Shown here in pieces: positions 33,311 through 43,575 of a stretch of 46,694 bases of DNA (the stretch's first letter is position 1; every line of letters starts with the position of its first letter). The translations under genes and the position numbers were made by a program. The notes below the pieces were generated by a model that worked only from the letters and a program-made list of their open reading frames with translations, was not told the DNA's origin and searched no databases. This stretch comes from an uncultured Prevotellaceae bacterium (lineage in GTDB: Bacteria > Bacteroidota > Bacteroidia > Bacteroidales > Bacteroidaceae). The stretch covers positions 1 to 46,694 of the forward strand of contig ONDA01000033.1 of NCBI GenBank assembly GCA_900316475.1, written 5' to 3'.

Positions 33311-33691
33311 TTACTTCGTAGCCTTCTTCTTGTTAGCAACAGTCTTCTTCTTACCTTTACGGGTACGAGCATTGTTCTTCGTGCTCTGGCCGCGGACAGG
33401 AAGACCATGACGATGACGGACGCCACGATAGCAACCAATATCCATCAGTCGCTTGATATTCAACTGGATCTCGCTGCGGAGATCACCTTCTACTTTGAAT
33501 TCAGCGCCGATAATTTCACGGATCTTGGCTGCCTGGTCGTCACTCCACTCACTGACCTTCAGGTCGCGGCTGACACCTGCCTTATCCAATATCTTTGCTG
33601 AACTACTTCGACCGATACCATAGATATAGGTCAATGCGATTTCGCCACGCTTGTTCTGGGGCAAATCTACTCCAACAATTCTTATTGCCAT
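33311..33691 (-). CDS. rpsM: 30S ribosomal protein S13
   Basis: The 126-residue protein of the small-subunit head starts [20 protein letters not shown] at the ATG at 33691; an open frame reaches further upstream but does not match the family. Other motifs are [31 protein letters not shown] and [16 protein letters not shown]. It contacts tRNA and S19. Confidence 0.98.
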   Translation of the reverse strand: MAIRIVGVDLPQNKRGEIALTYIYGIGRSSSAKILDKAGVSRDLKVSEWSDDQAAKIREIIGAEFKVEGDLRSEIQLNIKRLMDIGCYRGVRHRHGLPVRGQSTKNNARTRKGKKKTVANKKKATK

Positions 33692-33704
33692 TATATTTAA
33701 CATT

Positions 33705-33821
33705 TTAACCCTGACGCATCTTGTACTTAGGGTTCTTCTTGTTGATAACGAACAGGCGTCCCTTGCGACGTACAATCTTGCAGTCGGGAGTACGCTTCTT
33801 CAATGATGCTCTTGTCTTCAT
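33705..33821 (-). CDS. rpmJ: 50S ribosomal protein L36
   Basis: This is a 38-codon gene between infA and rpsM. It translates as [20 protein letters not shown], then [18 protein letters not shown] and a stop. The family fold is clear ([17 protein letters not shown]), but of the four zinc ligands of the classical form only one Cys is seen, so this is the zinc-independent (C-minus) type common in Bacteroidetes. Confidence 0.93.
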   Translation of the reverse strand: MKTRASLKKRTPDCKIVRRKGRLFVINKKNPKYKMRQG

Positions 33822-33835
33822 ATCTTCTAAAATGT

Positions 33836-34054
33836 TTATTTGTATCTGAATACAATTCTACCTTTTGTCAAGTCGTAGGGGCTCATCTCCACCTTCACCT
33901 TGTCGCCAGGAAGGATACGGATGTAGTGCATACGCATCTTACCCGAGATGTGGGCTATAATCTGCACCCCATTTTCAAGTTCAACCCGGAACATGGCATT
34001 CGAGAGACTCTCGAGTATCGTTCCGTCCTGCTCAATAGCGGATTGTTTTGCCAT
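33836..34054 (-). CDS. infA: Translation initiation factor IF-1
   Basis: The 72-residue S1/OB-fold protein starts [20 protein letters not shown] and continues with [40 protein letters not shown] and [11 protein letters not shown]. It occupies the ribosomal A site during initiation. It is encoded between map and rpmJ, the standard order. Confidence 0.98.
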   Translation of the reverse strand: MAKQSAIEQDGTILESLSNAMFRVELENGVQIIAHISGKMRMHYIRILPGDKVKVEMSPYDLTKGRIVFRYK

Positions 34055-34060
34055 ACCTTA

Positions 34061-34861
34061 TTAATATAATACTCCTTCTACTTTCTCAGCTTCCTCGAAC
34101 GAGGACAAAATCTCAGCCTTACCCTTACGGATAGCAATGGTGTGCTCGAAGTGGGCGGCAGGCTGGCCGTCACGCGTACGCACCGACCATTTGTCCTGGT
34201 CCAGCCAGACGTCGCGCTTGCCCATCGTTATCATCGGCTCGATGGCGATGCACATACCAGCCTTCAACATGACACCGTTGCCACGGCGACCATAGTTGGG
34301 CACGGGCGGGTCTTCGTGCATCTCGCGGCCTATACCATGTCCGGTGAGTTCACGCACAATACCGTACTTCTGTTCCTCGCAGTGATCCTGCACCGCCGAA
34401 CTGACATCGCCAAGATGACGGCCGGCCTGAGCAGATTCGATACCGAGATAGAGCGCTTCTTTCGTCGTCTTCAGAAGCTTTTTCACCTCCTCCGACACTT
34501 CACCGACACAGAACGTGTAGGCCGAGTCGCCATTGAACCCGTTAAGAAGCGTGCCACAGTCAACGGAAATGATGTCACCATCTTTCAATACCGTCTGCTC
34601 GTTGGGAACACCATGAACAACGACGTCGTTGACCGAAGTACAGATGCTGGCGGGAAACGGCCCTCCGTATGGATTGGGGAAACCCATGAAAGTCGGGATA
34701 GCTCCGTGGTCGCGGATAAACTCGTCGGCCAACTTATCCAACTGGAGGGTCGTTACACCAGGCTTGATATGTTTAGCCAATTCGCCAAGGGTCTTACCAA
34801 CAAGTTGGTTTGCCTGGCGCATCAGCTCTATTTCATCCTCAGTCTTCAGGAATATCTTCAT
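34061..34861 (-). CDS. map: Type I methionine aminopeptidase
   Basis: The 266-residue enzyme removes the N-terminal Met from nascent proteins. The metal ligands sit in the usual motifs: VHGVPNEQTVLKDGDIISVD (Asp), NGDSAYTFCVG (Asp), ELTGHGIGREMHEDP (His), IAIEPMITMG (Glu) and AAHFEHTIAIRKG (Glu). Substrate His lies in FPNPYGGPFPASICTSVNDV downstream. The gene sits 6 bp after secY and 6 bp before infA. Confidence 0.97.
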   Translation of the reverse strand: MKIFLKTEDEIELMRQANQLVGKTLGELAKHIKPGVTTLQLDKLADEFIRDHGAIPTFMGFPNPYGGPFPASICTSVNDVVVHGVPNEQTVLKDGDIISVDCGTLLNGFNGDSAYTFCVGEVSEEVKKLLKTTKEALYLGIESAQAGRHLGDVSSAVQDHCEEQKYGIVRELTGHGIGREMHEDPPVPNYGRRGNGVMLKAGMCIAIEPMITMGKRDVWLDQDKWSVRTRDGQPAAHFEHTIAIRKGKAEILSSFEEAEKVEGVLY

Positions 34862-34867
34862 AGAAGA

Positions 34868-36208
34868 TTAGTAGGCAGCCATACCGCGACCATGAATACG
34901 ACCCGAACTGAGCAGGCCGTCATAGTGGCGCATTAACAGGTGACTCTCAATCTGGGCAAGCGTGTCGAGCACGACACCCACAAGAATCAGCAGTGACGTA
35001 CCGCCGAAGAACTGCGAGAAAGCATCCTGCACGTTCAGCAGGCTGGCGAGAGCCGGCATGACAGCGATGAAGGCAATGAACAGCGAACCGGGCAGTGTGA
35101 TACGCGACATCACCGTGTCGATGAAATCAGCAGTATCCTTACCGGGCTTTACTCCGGGAATGAAACCGTTGTTACGTTTCATGTCCTCAGCCATCTGTGT
35201 AGGATTCAGCGTGATAGCGGTGTAGAAGTACGTGAATGCGATGATCAGCAGGGCAAAGATGATGTTGTATGTCCAGCTGTGGTGATCAAGCATCGAGCGC
35301 ACAAACCAGCTGGCGTTCTCCGGAGCCGAATACTGGACGATAGCCAGAGGGATGAACATCAGTGCCTGAGCAAAGATGATAGGCATCACATTGGCAGCGA
35401 ACAGCTTCAGGGGGATATACTGGCGGGCACCACCGTAGGTCTTGTTACCCACGACACGCTTTGCATACTGTACGGGAATCTTGCGGACACCCTGTACCAG
35501 AACGATAGATGCACAAACAACGGCGTAGAGGATGATAATCTCGACGAGGAACATCACGAGGCCACCACCGGTAATAGCGGTGAAACGCGAGCTGACCTCC
35601 TGGATGAATGCCTGAGGCAGACGGGCGATGATACCAATCATAATGATCATCGAGATACCGTTTCCTATTCCTTTATCAGTAATGCGCTCACCGAGCCAGA
35701 GGATAAACATACTACCTGCAGCCAGGATGACAGTGGCGGGAATCATGAACACAGGCCAGCTAATGCCAGAGGCCAGCGCAGCACCCGACTGCATCTTCAG
35801 GTTGATAAGGTAGCTCGGTGCCTGGAACAGCAGGATAGCCACTGTCAGGTACCGAGTGTACATGCTAATCTTCTTGCGGCCGCTCTCGCCCTCACGCTGC
35901 ATCTTCTGGAAATAAGGCACAGCGACAGCGAGGAGCTGCATTACGATAGAAGCCGAGATGTAAGGCATAATACCAAGCGCGAAAATCGACGCATTGGAGA
36001 ATGCACCACCGGAGAACATATCAAGCAGTGCCAGAAGACCGCCAGCGGTCTGCTGCTGCAACTTATCCAGCATCACCGGATTGATACCAGGAAGCACCAC
36101 GAATGAGCCAAAACGGTAAATGGCTACAAAGAGGCATGTAATGAGGAGACGCTGACGCAGGTCCTCAATCTTCCAAATGTTCTTCAGTGTCTCTATAAAC
36201 TTCTTCAT
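34868..36208 (-). CDS. secY: Protein translocase subunit SecY
   Basis: This is a 446-residue, 10-transmembrane-segment channel of the Sec translocon. The first helix and plug region read LLITCLFVAIYRFGSFVVLP and GGLLALLDMFSGGAFSNASI; the family signatures are IMPYISASIVMQLL and LTVAILLFQAPSYLI. The C-terminal loops end in RIHGRGMAAY. It opens for secreted and membrane proteins with SecE and SecG. It is encoded between rplO and map. Confidence 0.98.
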   Translation of the reverse strand: MKKFIETLKNIWKIEDLRQRLLITCLFVAIYRFGSFVVLPGINPVMLDKLQQQTAGGLLALLDMFSGGAFSNASIFALGIMPYISASIVMQLLAVAVPYFQKMQREGESGRKKISMYTRYLTVAILLFQAPSYLINLKMQSGAALASGISWPVFMIPATVILAAGSMFILWLGERITDKGIGNGISMIIMIGIIARLPQAFIQEVSSRFTAITGGGLVMFLVEIIILYAVVCASIVLVQGVRKIPVQYAKRVVGNKTYGGARQYIPLKLFAANVMPIIFAQALMFIPLAIVQYSAPENASWFVRSMLDHHSWTYNIIFALLIIAFTYFYTAITLNPTQMAEDMKRNNGFIPGVKPGKDTADFIDTVMSRITLPGSLFIAFIAVMPALASLLNVQDAFSQFFGGTSLLILVGVVLDTLAQIESHLLMRHYDGLLSSGRIHGRGMAAY

Positions 36209-36214
36209 CTTTGT

Positions 36215-36661
36215 TTAGATTGTTGTTGCGTTACCACCTACTGCCTTGATAGCTTCCTCGGCAGTCTTTGAGAATGCGTTGGCTTCTACGTCAACCTTGG
36301 CCTTCAGCTCACCGTTGCCGAGAATCTTCACCAGCACCTTGCCGTTGGTCAGACCCGCAGCAACCAGCTCCTGGATGCCAATCTTCGTGAGGTTCTTCTC
36401 CTCAGCCAGCTTCTGAAGTGTCGACAGGTTCACAGCGAAGTACTCCTTATGGTTGATGTTCTTGAAGCCAGACTTCGGCACGCGGCGCTGCAGCGGCATC
36501 TGTCCACCCTCAAAACCAATCTTTCTCTTATAACCAGAGCGAGCCTTAGCACCCTTGTGACCACGGGTTGACGTACCACCCAGACCAGAACCAGGTCCGC
36601 GGCCGATACGACGACGTGAATGTGTAGAGCCTTCTGCAGGTTTCAAATTATTCAGTTTCAT
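36215..36661 (-). CDS. rplO: 50S ribosomal protein L15
   Basis: The 148-residue late-assembly protein of the large subunit starts MKLNNLKPAEGSTHSRRRIG. The glycine-rich GRGPGSGLGGTSTRGHKGAK, the GFEGGQMPLQRRVPKSGF signature and a C-terminal domain ending KAVGGNATTI are all typical. It is 6 bp from secY. Confidence 0.98.
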   Translation of the reverse strand: MKLNNLKPAEGSTHSRRRIGRGPGSGLGGTSTRGHKGAKARSGYKRKIGFEGGQMPLQRRVPKSGFKNINHKEYFAVNLSTLQKLAEEKNLTKIGIQELVAAGLTNGKVLVKILGNGELKAKVDVEANAFSKTAEEAIKAVGGNATTI

Positions 36662-36691
36662 AATCGAATCTCCTTAATTAATGTTTGTTTA

Positions 36692-36868
36692 TTACTCAAC
36701 AACGGTCACCAGGTGATGTACCTTGCGAATCATACCGCGGATAGAAGGATTGTCCTCAACTTCGACAACCTGCGAAATCTTGCGCAGGCCGAGAGCCTCG
36801 AGCGTGCGTTTCTGATCAACCGGATAACCGATCTTACTCTTTATCTGCTTAACCTTAATTGTTGCCAT
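36692..36868 (-). CDS. rpmD: 50S ribosomal protein L30
   Basis: A 58-codon gene fills the rpsE-rplO gap. It translates as [40 protein letters not shown] and [18 protein letters not shown]. The pattern of the first strand, the RTLxALGL helix and the RGMIxxVxHLV end identify L30. The ATG at 36868 is the only plausible start. Confidence 0.96.
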   Translation of the reverse strand: MATIKVKQIKSKIGYPVDQKRTLEALGLRKISQVVEVEDNPSIRGMIRKVHHLVTVVE

Positions 36869-36882
36869 AATCTTACTCTCCT

Positions 36883-37395
36883 TTATCCATTGAACACTTT
36901 ATCCATACTGATGCTGCGAGTACCTGCAACGGTGTAGGCATCACGCATCTGGCTCAGGGCTACGATGGTAGCCTTCACCAGGTTGTGGGGGTTCGACGAA
37001 CCCTTAGACTTGGCGAGCACGTCCTTGATACCTACGCTCTCCAGAACGGCACGCATAGCACCACCGGCCACCAGACCGGTACCAGCAGCTGCCGGTTTGA
37101 GGAACACCTGTGCACCGCCGAAGCGAGCTTCCATCTCGTGGGGGATAGTACCCTTCAGCACGGGAACCTTTACTAAGTTCTTCTTGGCAGCCTCTACACC
37201 CTTGGCGATGGCGGCGGTAACTTCACCAGCCTTGCCCAAGCCCCAGCCAATCACGCCATTGCCGTCACCGACGACGACGATGGCTGCGAATGTAAAGGTG
37301 CGACCACCCTTGGTTACCTTCGTTACACGGTTGATGGCAACCAGTCTGTCTTTCAACTCTACGTCACTATTTACTTTTACGTTCTTCATTGCCAT
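36883..37395 (-). CDS. rpsE: 30S ribosomal protein S5
   Basis: The 170-residue protein has the dsRNA-binding-like N-terminal domain ([39 protein letters not shown]) and the C-terminal domain ([40 protein letters not shown]). It acts in decoding accuracy together with S4. Neighbours rplR and rpmD are in standard order. Confidence 0.98.
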   Translation of the reverse strand: MAMKNVKVNSDVELKDRLVAINRVTKVTKGGRTFTFAAIVVVGDGNGVIGWGLGKAGEVTAAIAKGVEAAKKNLVKVPVLKGTIPHEMEARFGGAQVFLKPAAAGTGLVAGGAMRAVLESVGIKDVLAKSKGSSNPHNLVKATIVALSQMRDAYTVAGTRSISMDKVFNG

Positions 37396-37401
37396 AATCG
37401 T

Positions 37402-37746
37402 TTAGAAATTAAGTCCACCTTTACGTGCTGCATCAGCCAGTGACTTCACGCGGCCGTGGTACAGATAGCCGTTACGGTCGAAGACCACGGCGGTAACGCC
37501 GGCCTCCTGAGCCTTCTTGGCCACGAGTTCACCCACCTTGGCAGCCTGCTCAATCTTAGGCATAGCCTCCAGACCGAGAGAAGATGCAGATGCGAGGGTT
37601 TTACCTTCCAAGTCATTGATTACCTGAGCATAAATCTGCTTGTTTGAGCGGAAGACACTCAGACGGGGGCGCTCGGCAGTACCGAAGACGCTCTTACGAA
37701 TTCTGTATTTAATCTTAATTCGTCTTTCTACTTTCTTTGTTGTCAT
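37402..37746 (-). CDS. rplR: 50S ribosomal protein L18
   Basis: The 114-residue 5S rRNA-binding protein of the central protuberance includes [40 protein letters not shown], then [20 protein letters not shown] and AARKGGLNF at the end. Length and ends fit the family. Confidence 0.97.
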   Translation of the reverse strand: MTTKKVERRIKIKYRIRKSVFGTAERPRLSVFRSNKQIYAQVINDLEGKTLASASSLGLEAMPKIEQAAKVGELVAKKAQEAGVTAVVFDRNGYLYHGRVKSLADAARKGGLNF

Positions 37747-37785
37747 AATCTTTAATGTTTAATCTTTAATGTTTAATTTTCAAGA

Positions 37786-38355
37786 TTACTTTGCAGATGC
37801 CGACTTACCCGACTTACGACGGATAACCTCACCCTTGAACAAAATACCCTTTCCTTTATAAGGCTCAGGCATACGGAAAGAACGAATCTTGGCACAAATC
37901 ATACCAAGCAACTGCTTGTCGCAAGACTCCAGGATAATCTGGGGGTTCTGGTTACGCTCAGACTTCGTCTCCACCTTCACTTCCTTGGGAAGCTGGATGA
38001 AGATGGGGTGCGTATAACCGAGAGCGAACTCGATGATGTTGCCCTGGTTGCTGACACGGTAGCCAACACCGACGAGTTCCATCTCCTTCTTGTAGCCCTC
38101 GCTCACGCCGACTACCATATTGTTGACGAGTGCGCGGTACAGGCCGTGGAAAGCCTGCTTCTGCTTGATGTTCACAGCACTGTTCTCGTCAATCTCGAAT
38201 GTTACGTGGCCATCCTCAATCTTTACCTTGATAGAGGGGTCAACCTTCTGTGAAAGCTCACCCTTCGGGCCTTTTACATTAACGACGCCGTCTTTATCCT
38301 GAGCAACCGTAACGCCTGCAGGAATACTAATTGGCAATTTACCTATTCTTGACAT
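37786..38355 (-). CDS. rplF: 50S ribosomal protein L6
   Basis: The 189-residue protein starts MSRIGKLPISIPAGVTV at the ATG at 38355. A TTG at 38370 in frame is rejected because it would add residues not seen in the family; that stretch instead contains a GGAGGA ribosome binding site. Both L6 repeats are present, and the end has the family signature PEPYKGKGILFKGEVIRRK. It lies near the factor-binding site and the sarcin-ricin loop. Confidence 0.97.
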   Translation of the reverse strand: MSRIGKLPISIPAGVTVAQDKDGVVNVKGPKGELSQKVDPSIKVKIEDGHVTFEIDENSAVNIKQKQAFHGLYRALVNNMVVGVSEGYKKEMELVGVGYRVSNQGNIIEFALGYTHPIFIQLPKEVKVETKSERNQNPQIILESCDKQLLGMICAKIRSFRMPEPYKGKGILFKGEVIRRKSGKSASAK

Positions 38356-38370
38356 ATTCAGTTCCTCCAA

Positions 38371-38766
38371 TTAATATACATAGCAAAGCACCTCACCACC
38401 AATCTTCTGCTGTGCGGCCTCTTTGTCAGTCATTACACCTTTAGACGTGGATAAGATAGCGATACCCAGTCCGTTAATTACTCTCGGCATGTCCTTGTAG
38501 CCGGTGTACTTACGCAAACCGGGGGTTGACACGCGCTTTAAGAACTTGATGGCGTTCTCTTTGGTGGCAGGGTCATACTTCAAAGCCACCTTGATGGTAC
38601 CCTGAGGGCCATCCTCGATGAACTTGTAGTTCAGGATGTAACCCTTCTCGAAGAGGATCTTCGTAATTTCCTTCTTCAAGTTTGACGCAGGAATCTCTAC
38701 AACACGGTGATGAGCCATGATTGCATTTCTGAGTCTGGTCAAGAAATCTGCTATTGGATCTGTCAT
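38371..38766 (-). CDS. rpsH: 30S ribosomal protein S8
   Basis: The 131-residue 16S rRNA central-domain binder starts MTDPIADFLTRLRNAIMAHH and ends with LGIAILSTSKGVMTDKEAAQ and GGEVLCYVY. In E. coli, S8 is the feedback repressor of the spc operon; a binding site in this mRNA cannot be confirmed by eye. Confidence 0.98.
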   Translation of the reverse strand: MTDPIADFLTRLRNAIMAHHRVVEIPASNLKKEITKILFEKGYILNYKFIEDGPQGTIKVALKYDPATKENAIKFLKRVSTPGLRKYTGYKDMPRVINGLGIAILSTSKGVMTDKEAAQQKIGGEVLCYVY

Positions 38767-38837
38767 AAAAAAATTAAGTTTTAATTAATCGGGACTGCCC
38801 CGACAATATTAAACAATAAAATGAATTTCTTCGTTGT

Positions 38838-39155
38838 TTACCAGCTGGCCTTCTTCACTCCCGGAATCAGACCGCTTGATGCCATCTCACGGAACTGGAT
38901 ACGAGAGAGACCGAACTGGCGCATATATCCCTTGGGACGGCCCGTGATCTTGCAGCGGTTGTGCAGACGGATGGGGTTGGCGTTGCGGGGAATGCTCTGC
39001 AGCTTACGGGCAGCCTCATAGGCAGCCATAGCGCCCTCTTCCGTGTTCACATCGGCCGTAGCGATGATTTTCTTCAGGGCGGCACGCTTCTCAGCATAGC
39101 GGGCTACGAGCTTTGCGCGCTTCACCTCGCGGGCTTTCATTGATTCTTTTGCCAT
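38838..39155 (-). CDS. rpsN: 30S ribosomal protein S14
   Basis: The 105-residue, zinc-independent form of S14 lacks the CxxC pairs. It includes [20 protein letters not shown] and the C-terminal [20 protein letters not shown], then [20 protein letters not shown]. It is longer than the short zinc form and acts in the head of the small subunit. Confidence 0.97.
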   Translation of the reverse strand: MAKESMKAREVKRAKLVARYAEKRAALKKIIATADVNTEEGAMAAYEAARKLQSIPRNANPIRLHNRCKITGRPKGYMRQFGLSRIQFREMASSGLIPGVKKASW

Positions 39156-39160
39156 GTCTC

Positions 39161-39715
39161 TTAATCTTTATTGTTCTTGAAAGGAAGACCGAAAGCCTTG
39201 AGCAGAGCAAAGCCCTCTTCGTCGGTCTGAGCCGTTGTCACGAAGGTGATGTTCATACCCTGGATGCGGTCCACTGAATCGATATTGATCTCGGGGAAGA
39301 TGATCTGCTCCTGGATACCCAGTGTGTAGTTACCACGTCCGTCGAACTTCGTCTCGATACCCTTGAAGTCGCGGATACGAGGCAGAGCGATGCGCACGAG
39401 ACGCTCCAGGAACTCATACATACGCTCACGGCGCAGTGTCACCATCACGCCGATGGGCATCTTCTTACGGACCTTGAAGTTGGCGATATCCTTCTTCGAG
39501 TAGGTAGCCACGGCCTTCTGACCGCAGATAGCCGAAATCTCGTTGATAGCCACCTCAATGATCTTCTTGTCCTGCGTAGCGTCACCCAGTCCCTGGTTGA
39601 CGACAATCTTCTTCAGGACGGGAATCTGCATTGCAGACGTATAGTTGAACTGCTTCTGCAGTGCGGGAGCAATCTTCTGCTTATACTCCTGCTTTAACTG
39701 TGCTGTATTTGCCAT
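39161..39715 (-). CDS. rplE: 50S ribosomal protein L5
   Basis: The 184-residue 5S rRNA-binding protein includes [40 protein letters not shown] and [20 protein letters not shown]. Its ATG overlaps the rplX stop by 1 bp (TAATG), implying translational coupling. Confidence 0.98.
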   Translation of the reverse strand: MANTAQLKQEYKQKIAPALQKQFNYTSAMQIPVLKKIVVNQGLGDATQDKKIIEVAINEISAICGQKAVATYSKKDIANFKVRKKMPIGVMVTLRRERMYEFLERLVRIALPRIRDFKGIETKFDGRGNYTLGIQEQIIFPEINIDSVDRIQGMNITFVTTAQTDEEGFALLKAFGLPFKNNKD

Positions 39716-40032
39716 TACTTAATCTCCTCCCCTGACTTTTTGGCGATGCGGGTCACCTTCTTGCCTTCGCGCTTGATGGCGATGCGGGTAGCCTTACCGC
39801 TCTTCGGATCAATTAAACTCAAATTCGAAATATGGATAGGAGCCTCTACTTTCTCAAAGCCTCCCTGAGGATTCTTGGCACTGGGCTTCGTGCTCTTGTT
39901 GACGAAGTTCACTCCCTCAACGATGGCACGCTCCTTCTCTACCAAGACCTTCAGCACCTTGCCAGTCTTGCCCTTGTCCTCACCGGCCAGGACGATGACT
40001 GTGTCGTTTTTCTTAATATGTAACTTAGCCAT
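39715..40032 (-). CDS. rplX: 50S ribosomal protein L24
   Basis: The 105-residue early-assembly protein has the KOW motif at the N-terminus ([20 protein letters not shown]) followed by [20 protein letters not shown] and [20 protein letters not shown]. Its stop codon overlaps the rplE start by 1 bp. Confidence 0.97.
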   Translation of the reverse strand: MAKLHIKKNDTVIVLAGEDKGKTGKVLKVLVEKERAIVEGVNFVNKSTKPSAKNPQGGFEKVEAPIHISNLSLIDPKSGKATRIAIKREGKKVTRIAKKSGEEIK

Positions 40033-40052
40033 TAGTTTTACTCTTTTTAATG

Positions 40053-40418
40053 TTAAAGAACCTCAGGTGCCAAAGATACGACTTTCATGTTCACGGCACG
40101 GAGCTCACGTGCTACGGGGCCGAAGATACGGCTTCCGCGGAGCTCGCCGGCGTTGTTCAGCAGTACGCAAGCATTGTCGTCGAAGCGGATGTACGAGCCA
40201 TCGGCACGACGGATCTCCTTCTTGGTACGAACAACCAAAGCCTTAGACACTGCACCCTTTTTCACATCGCTCGTCGGGATTGCGTTCTTGATAGCAACGA
40301 CAATCACGTCGCCAACGCTTGCATAGCGGCGGCGGGTACCACCGAGCACGCGGATGCACAGGCACTCGCGGGCACCGCTGTTGTCAGCTACTGTAAGTCT
40401 TGATTCTGTCTGTATCAT
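40053..40418 (-). CDS. rplN: 50S ribosomal protein L14
   Basis: The 121-residue interface protein starts [20 protein letters not shown] and ends [23 protein letters not shown]. The family signature [20 protein letters not shown] is intact. Only 2 bp separate it from the rpsQ stop. Confidence 0.98.
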   Translation of the reverse strand: MIQTESRLTVADNSGARECLCIRVLGGTRRRYASVGDVIVVAIKNAIPTSDVKKGAVSKALVVRTKKEIRRADGSYIRFDDNACVLLNNAGELRGSRIFGPVARELRAVNMKVVSLAPEVL

Positions 40419-40420
40419 AA

Positions 40421-40678
40421 TTACTTAGCTTTTTCTACGATTTGTACTAAACGCCATCTCTTGGTCTTAGAGAGGGGGCGGGTCTCCATAATGAGCACGG
40501 TATCACCAACCTGGCACTCATTCTTCTCGTCGTGTGCATGGTACTTTTTCGTCTTCTGGACGAACTTACCATAAATCGGGTGCTTCTCCTTGAACTTGGC
40601 AGCGATAACAATGGTTTTATCCATCTTGTTGCTAATCACGACACCCTGTCTTGTCTTTCTTAAATTTCTTGTTTCCAT
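40421..40678 (-). CDS. rpsQ: 30S ribosomal protein S17
   Basis: The 85-residue OB-fold protein has [20 protein letters not shown] at the start and the family signature [20 protein letters not shown] near the end. It binds 16S rRNA early in assembly. Confidence 0.98.
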   Translation of the reverse strand: METRNLRKTRQGVVISNKMDKTIVIAAKFKEKHPIYGKFVQKTKKYHAHDEKNECQVGDTVLIMETRPLSKTKRWRLVQIVEKAK

Positions 40679-40690
40679 AGTGGACCATTG

Positions 40691-40885
40691 TTATTTATTA
40701 AGTTCTCTCTCACGAAGTACAGTCTTCATGCGGGCGATATCACGACGGGCAGCCTTAATCAGAGAAGGGTTCTCAAGCGGAGAGACGGTGTGGTTAAACT
40801 TCATCTGCTCGTACTTGGCCACTTCGGCCTCGATGCGCTCGGCCAGTTCCTTGGTCTCGAGCTCTTTGATTTCGTTAGTCTTCAT
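40691..40885 (-). CDS. rpmC: 50S ribosomal protein L29
   Basis: The 64-residue two-helix protein at the exit tunnel includes MKTNEIKELETKELAERIEA, KYEQMKFNHTVSPLENPSLI and the family signature AARRDIARMKTVLRERELNK. The order rplP-rpmC-rpsQ is standard. Confidence 0.97.
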   Translation of the reverse strand: MKTNEIKELETKELAERIEAEVAKYEQMKFNHTVSPLENPSLIKAARRDIARMKTVLRERELNK

Positions 40886-40892
40886 ACTCTAA

Positions 40893-41321
40893 TTAAGCGT
40901 TTTTATCGTAATCACGTCTTACTACAAACTTAGTCTTCACGGGCAGCTTCTGGGCGCCGAGGCGCAGAGCCTCCTTGGCGACGTCGAAGGGTACACCCTC
41001 TACTTCGAAGAGGATACGACCCGGTGTGACGGGAGCGACCCATCCTGCGGGGTCACCCTTACCTTTACCCATTCGCACGTCAGCAGGCTTGCGAGTGATG
41101 GGTTTGTCCGGGAAGATGCGAATCCACACCTGACCTTCACGGTTCATGTATCGGTTGATGGCAACACGTGCTGCCTCAATCTGGCGGCTGTCAATCCACT
41201 TGGCGTCCAGCGTCTTGATGCCGAACGAGCCGAAAGCCAGCGTCGTACCGCGGTGGGCGTTGCCTTTGTTGCCACGTCCGTCCTGCGGCCTTCTATATCT
41301 TACTCTCTTAGGTTGTAACAT
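40893..41321 (-). CDS. rplP: 50S ribosomal protein L16
   Basis: The 142-residue protein near the A site starts [20 protein letters not shown]. Family signatures [20 protein letters not shown] and [20 protein letters not shown] are present, as is the basic C-terminus. Confidence 0.98.
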   Translation of the reverse strand: MLQPKRVRYRRPQDGRGNKGNAHRGTTLAFGSFGIKTLDAKWIDSRQIEAARVAINRYMNREGQVWIRIFPDKPITRKPADVRMGKGKGDPAGWVAPVTPGRILFEVEGVPFDVAKEALRLGAQKLPVKTKFVVRRDYDKNA

Positions 41322-41335
41322 GATAGCTTCTACTT

Positions 41336-42073
41336 TTAACGATTATTATTCTTCTTACCACCGCGGAACTTACGGCCACCATTGTTACCGCCACCGTTAC
41401 CACGGCCGGCGTTCTTCTCCTGCGTGAAGTTCGGAGCCAGGTCAACCTTTCCGTAAACCTCACCGCGGCAGATCCAGACCTTGATACCCAGCAGGCCGAC
41501 CTTTGTCAGAGCCTCCGTGGGGCAGTAGTCGATGTCGGCGCGGAACGTGTGCAGCGGCGTACGTCCTTCCTTGAACATCTCGCTGCGTGCGATTTCAGCA
41601 CCGTTCAGACGACCCGAGATGAGCACCTTGATGCCCTCGGCACCGGCACGCATCGTGTTCTGGATAGCCATCTTGATAGCACGACGGTAAGCAATCTTGC
41701 CCTCCACCTGGCGAGCGATGTTGTTGGCAACGATTGTTGCGTCGAGTTCCGGACGCTTCACTTCAAAGATGTTAATCTGAATCTCCTTGTCGTAAAGCTT
41801 CTTCAGTTCTTCCTTCAGTTTGTCGACATCCTGTCCGCCCTTACCAATGACGATGCCCGGGCGAGCCGTGCAGATAGTAATGGTGACAAGCTTCAGTGTG
41901 CGCTCGATGACAATCTTCGAGACACTTGCCTTGGCCAGACGCTCGTTCAGATACTTACGGATTTTCTGGTCCTCGACCAGGTTGTCGCCGAAGTTCTTGC
42001 CTCCGAACCAATTAGAATCCCAACCTCTTACGATACCCAGACGGTTGCTTATTGGATTAACTTTCTGTCCCAT
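41336..42073 (-). CDS. rpsC: 30S ribosomal protein S3
   Basis: The 245-residue protein has the KH domain with [20 protein letters not shown], and the C-terminal domain with [20 protein letters not shown] and [16 protein letters not shown]. The last ~25 residues form a Gly/Asn/Lys/Arg-rich low-complexity tail ([19 protein letters not shown]) not present in E. coli S3. S3 forms part of the mRNA entry channel and helicase. Confidence 0.98.
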   Translation of the reverse strand: MGQKVNPISNRLGIVRGWDSNWFGGKNFGDNLVEDQKIRKYLNERLAKASVSKIVIERTLKLVTITICTARPGIVIGKGGQDVDKLKEELKKLYDKEIQINIFEVKRPELDATIVANNIARQVEGKIAYRRAIKMAIQNTMRAGAEGIKVLISGRLNGAEIARSEMFKEGRTPLHTFRADIDYCPTEALTKVGLLGIKVWICRGEVYGKVDLAPNFTQEKNAGRGNGGGNNGGRKFRGGKKNNNR

Positions 42074-42078
42074 ACTTA

Positions 42079-42483
42079 TTATTTTTCATCATTAGTTTTA
42101 GCGTCAACAAACAGAGTCACGTGGTTCGAACGCTTACGGATACGATAGCCACGGCCCTGGGGTGCGGGTCTCATTCTCTTCATAGTGACACCCTCGTCAA
42201 CGAACACGCGGGTGATGAACAGCTCCCCGGCCTCAGCCTTGCGGTCATTCTTCTGTTCCCAGTTGTTGATGGCCGAGCGGAGGAGTTTCTCTACGTCAGC
42301 AGCGGCAGCCTTCTTCGAGAAACGAAGCACACCGAGTGCGCGGTCAACCTCCATGCCGCGAATCATGTCGACGACATAGCGCATCTTGCGCGGTGACGAG
42401 GGGCAGCCTTTCAGCTTGGCAAAATACTGTGTCTTAAGTGCTGCTTTTCTTTCTTCAGCCTTAATATGTTTTCTTGCTCCCAT
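42079..42483 (-). CDS. rplV: 50S ribosomal protein L22
   Basis: The 134-residue exit-tunnel protein includes [26 protein letters not shown]-like [20 protein letters not shown] and the beta-hairpin region [20 protein letters not shown]. Changes in that hairpin are known to give macrolide resistance in other species; no such change can be judged here. Confidence 0.97.
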   Translation of the reverse strand: MGARKHIKAEERKAALKTQYFAKLKGCPSSPRKMRYVVDMIRGMEVDRALGVLRFSKKAAAADVEKLLRSAINNWEQKNDRKAEAGELFITRVFVDEGVTMKRMRPAPQGRGYRIRKRSNHVTLFVDAKTNDEK

Positions 42484-42520
42484 TTTAATCTTTAATCTTT
42501 AATGTTTAATGTCCCTGGGA

Positions 42521-42787
42521 TTACTTCTTGTTGCCGGCGTGTCCACCGAAGCGGCGGGTAGGTGCGAACTCACCCAGCTTGTGGCCGACCATGTTCTCAG
42601 TAATGTAGACAGGGATAAATTTGTTACCGTTATGAACTGCAACAGTGTGTCCCACGAAGTCCGGGGAAATCATTGATGCTCTGGCCCATGTCTTGACGAC
42701 ATTCTTCTTACCGCTCTCATTCATGGCGAGAACCTTCTTCTCAAGCGATACGTTGATATACGGACCTTTCTTTAATGAACGACTCAT
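42521..42787 (-). CDS. rpsS: 30S ribosomal protein S19
   Basis: The 88-residue protein of the small-subunit head starts [20 protein letters not shown] and has the family signature [22 protein letters not shown]. It lies 23 bp after the rplB stop. Confidence 0.98.
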   Translation of the reverse strand: MSRSLKKGPYINVSLEKKVLAMNESGKKNVVKTWARASMISPDFVGHTVAVHNGNKFIPVYITENMVGHKLGEFAPTRRFGGHAGNKK

Positions 42788-42810
42788 AATTTACTCTTGT
42801 GTTAACTTGT

Positions 42811-43575
42811 TTACTTCTTGTTAGCTCTTTCAATAATGTACTTGTTTGAAAGCTTCTTCGGTGCACGAGTCTTGAGGCCCTTAGCGTACAAGCCCTTGCG
42901 TGAACGCGGATGTCCACCAGACTGACGTCCTTCACCACCACCCATCGGGTGATCGTGCGGGTTCATGACAACACCACGGTTGTGCGGACGACGTCCCAAC
43001 CAGCGTGAGCGGCCAGCCTTACCAGACTGTTCCAGAGCGTGGTCGGAGTTGCCTACACTACCTACAGTAGCCTTACAAGCAGAGAGGACCTTGCGAGTCT
43101 CTCCCGAGGGGAGCTTGATAACACAGTAGTTACCCTCGCGCGAAGTCAACTGAGCGAAATTACCAGCCGAACGAACGAGCAGAGCGCCCTGACCGGGACG
43201 GAGTTCGATGTTGTGAATCACCGTACCCACAGGGATGTTGGCCAGGGGCAGGGCATTACCCACCTCGGGCACTGCCTCAGCTCCAGACATCAGCGTTGCG
43301 CCAACCTGCAGTCCATTAGGAGCAATAATATAACGTTTTTCACCATCAGCGTAGTAGAGCAGAGCGATGCGAGCCGAGCGGTTCGGATCGTACTCGATGG
43401 TCTTTACTACAGCTGGAACACCATCCTTCTCTCGCTTGAAGTCGATCAGACGATACTTCTTCTTGTGGCCGCCGCCGATGTAGCGGACAGTCATCTTACC
43501 GGTGTTGTTTCGACCGCCGGTAGAACGCTTACCGTAAACGAGAGACTTCTCTGGCACGGATGCAGTAATATCCTC
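42811..43575 (-). pseudogene. rplB: 50S ribosomal protein L2, 5' end missing
   Basis: The sequence encodes L2 from about residue 22 onward: [20 protein letters not shown], then the full body to the family signature [20 protein letters not shown] and [14 protein letters not shown]. The usual start (MAVRK... to about GTF) is absent. Going upstream, the L2 frame runs into L23 sequence at about 43576 and meets a TGA within a few codons. The only remaining start is a GTG at 43557 inside the conserved ASVPEKS segment, leaving 248 residues instead of about 274. L2 is essential for subunit joining and peptidyl transfer, so this is either an assembly or sequencing deletion, or a real lesion with another copy elsewhere. 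The rest of the gene is intact. Confidence 0.85.
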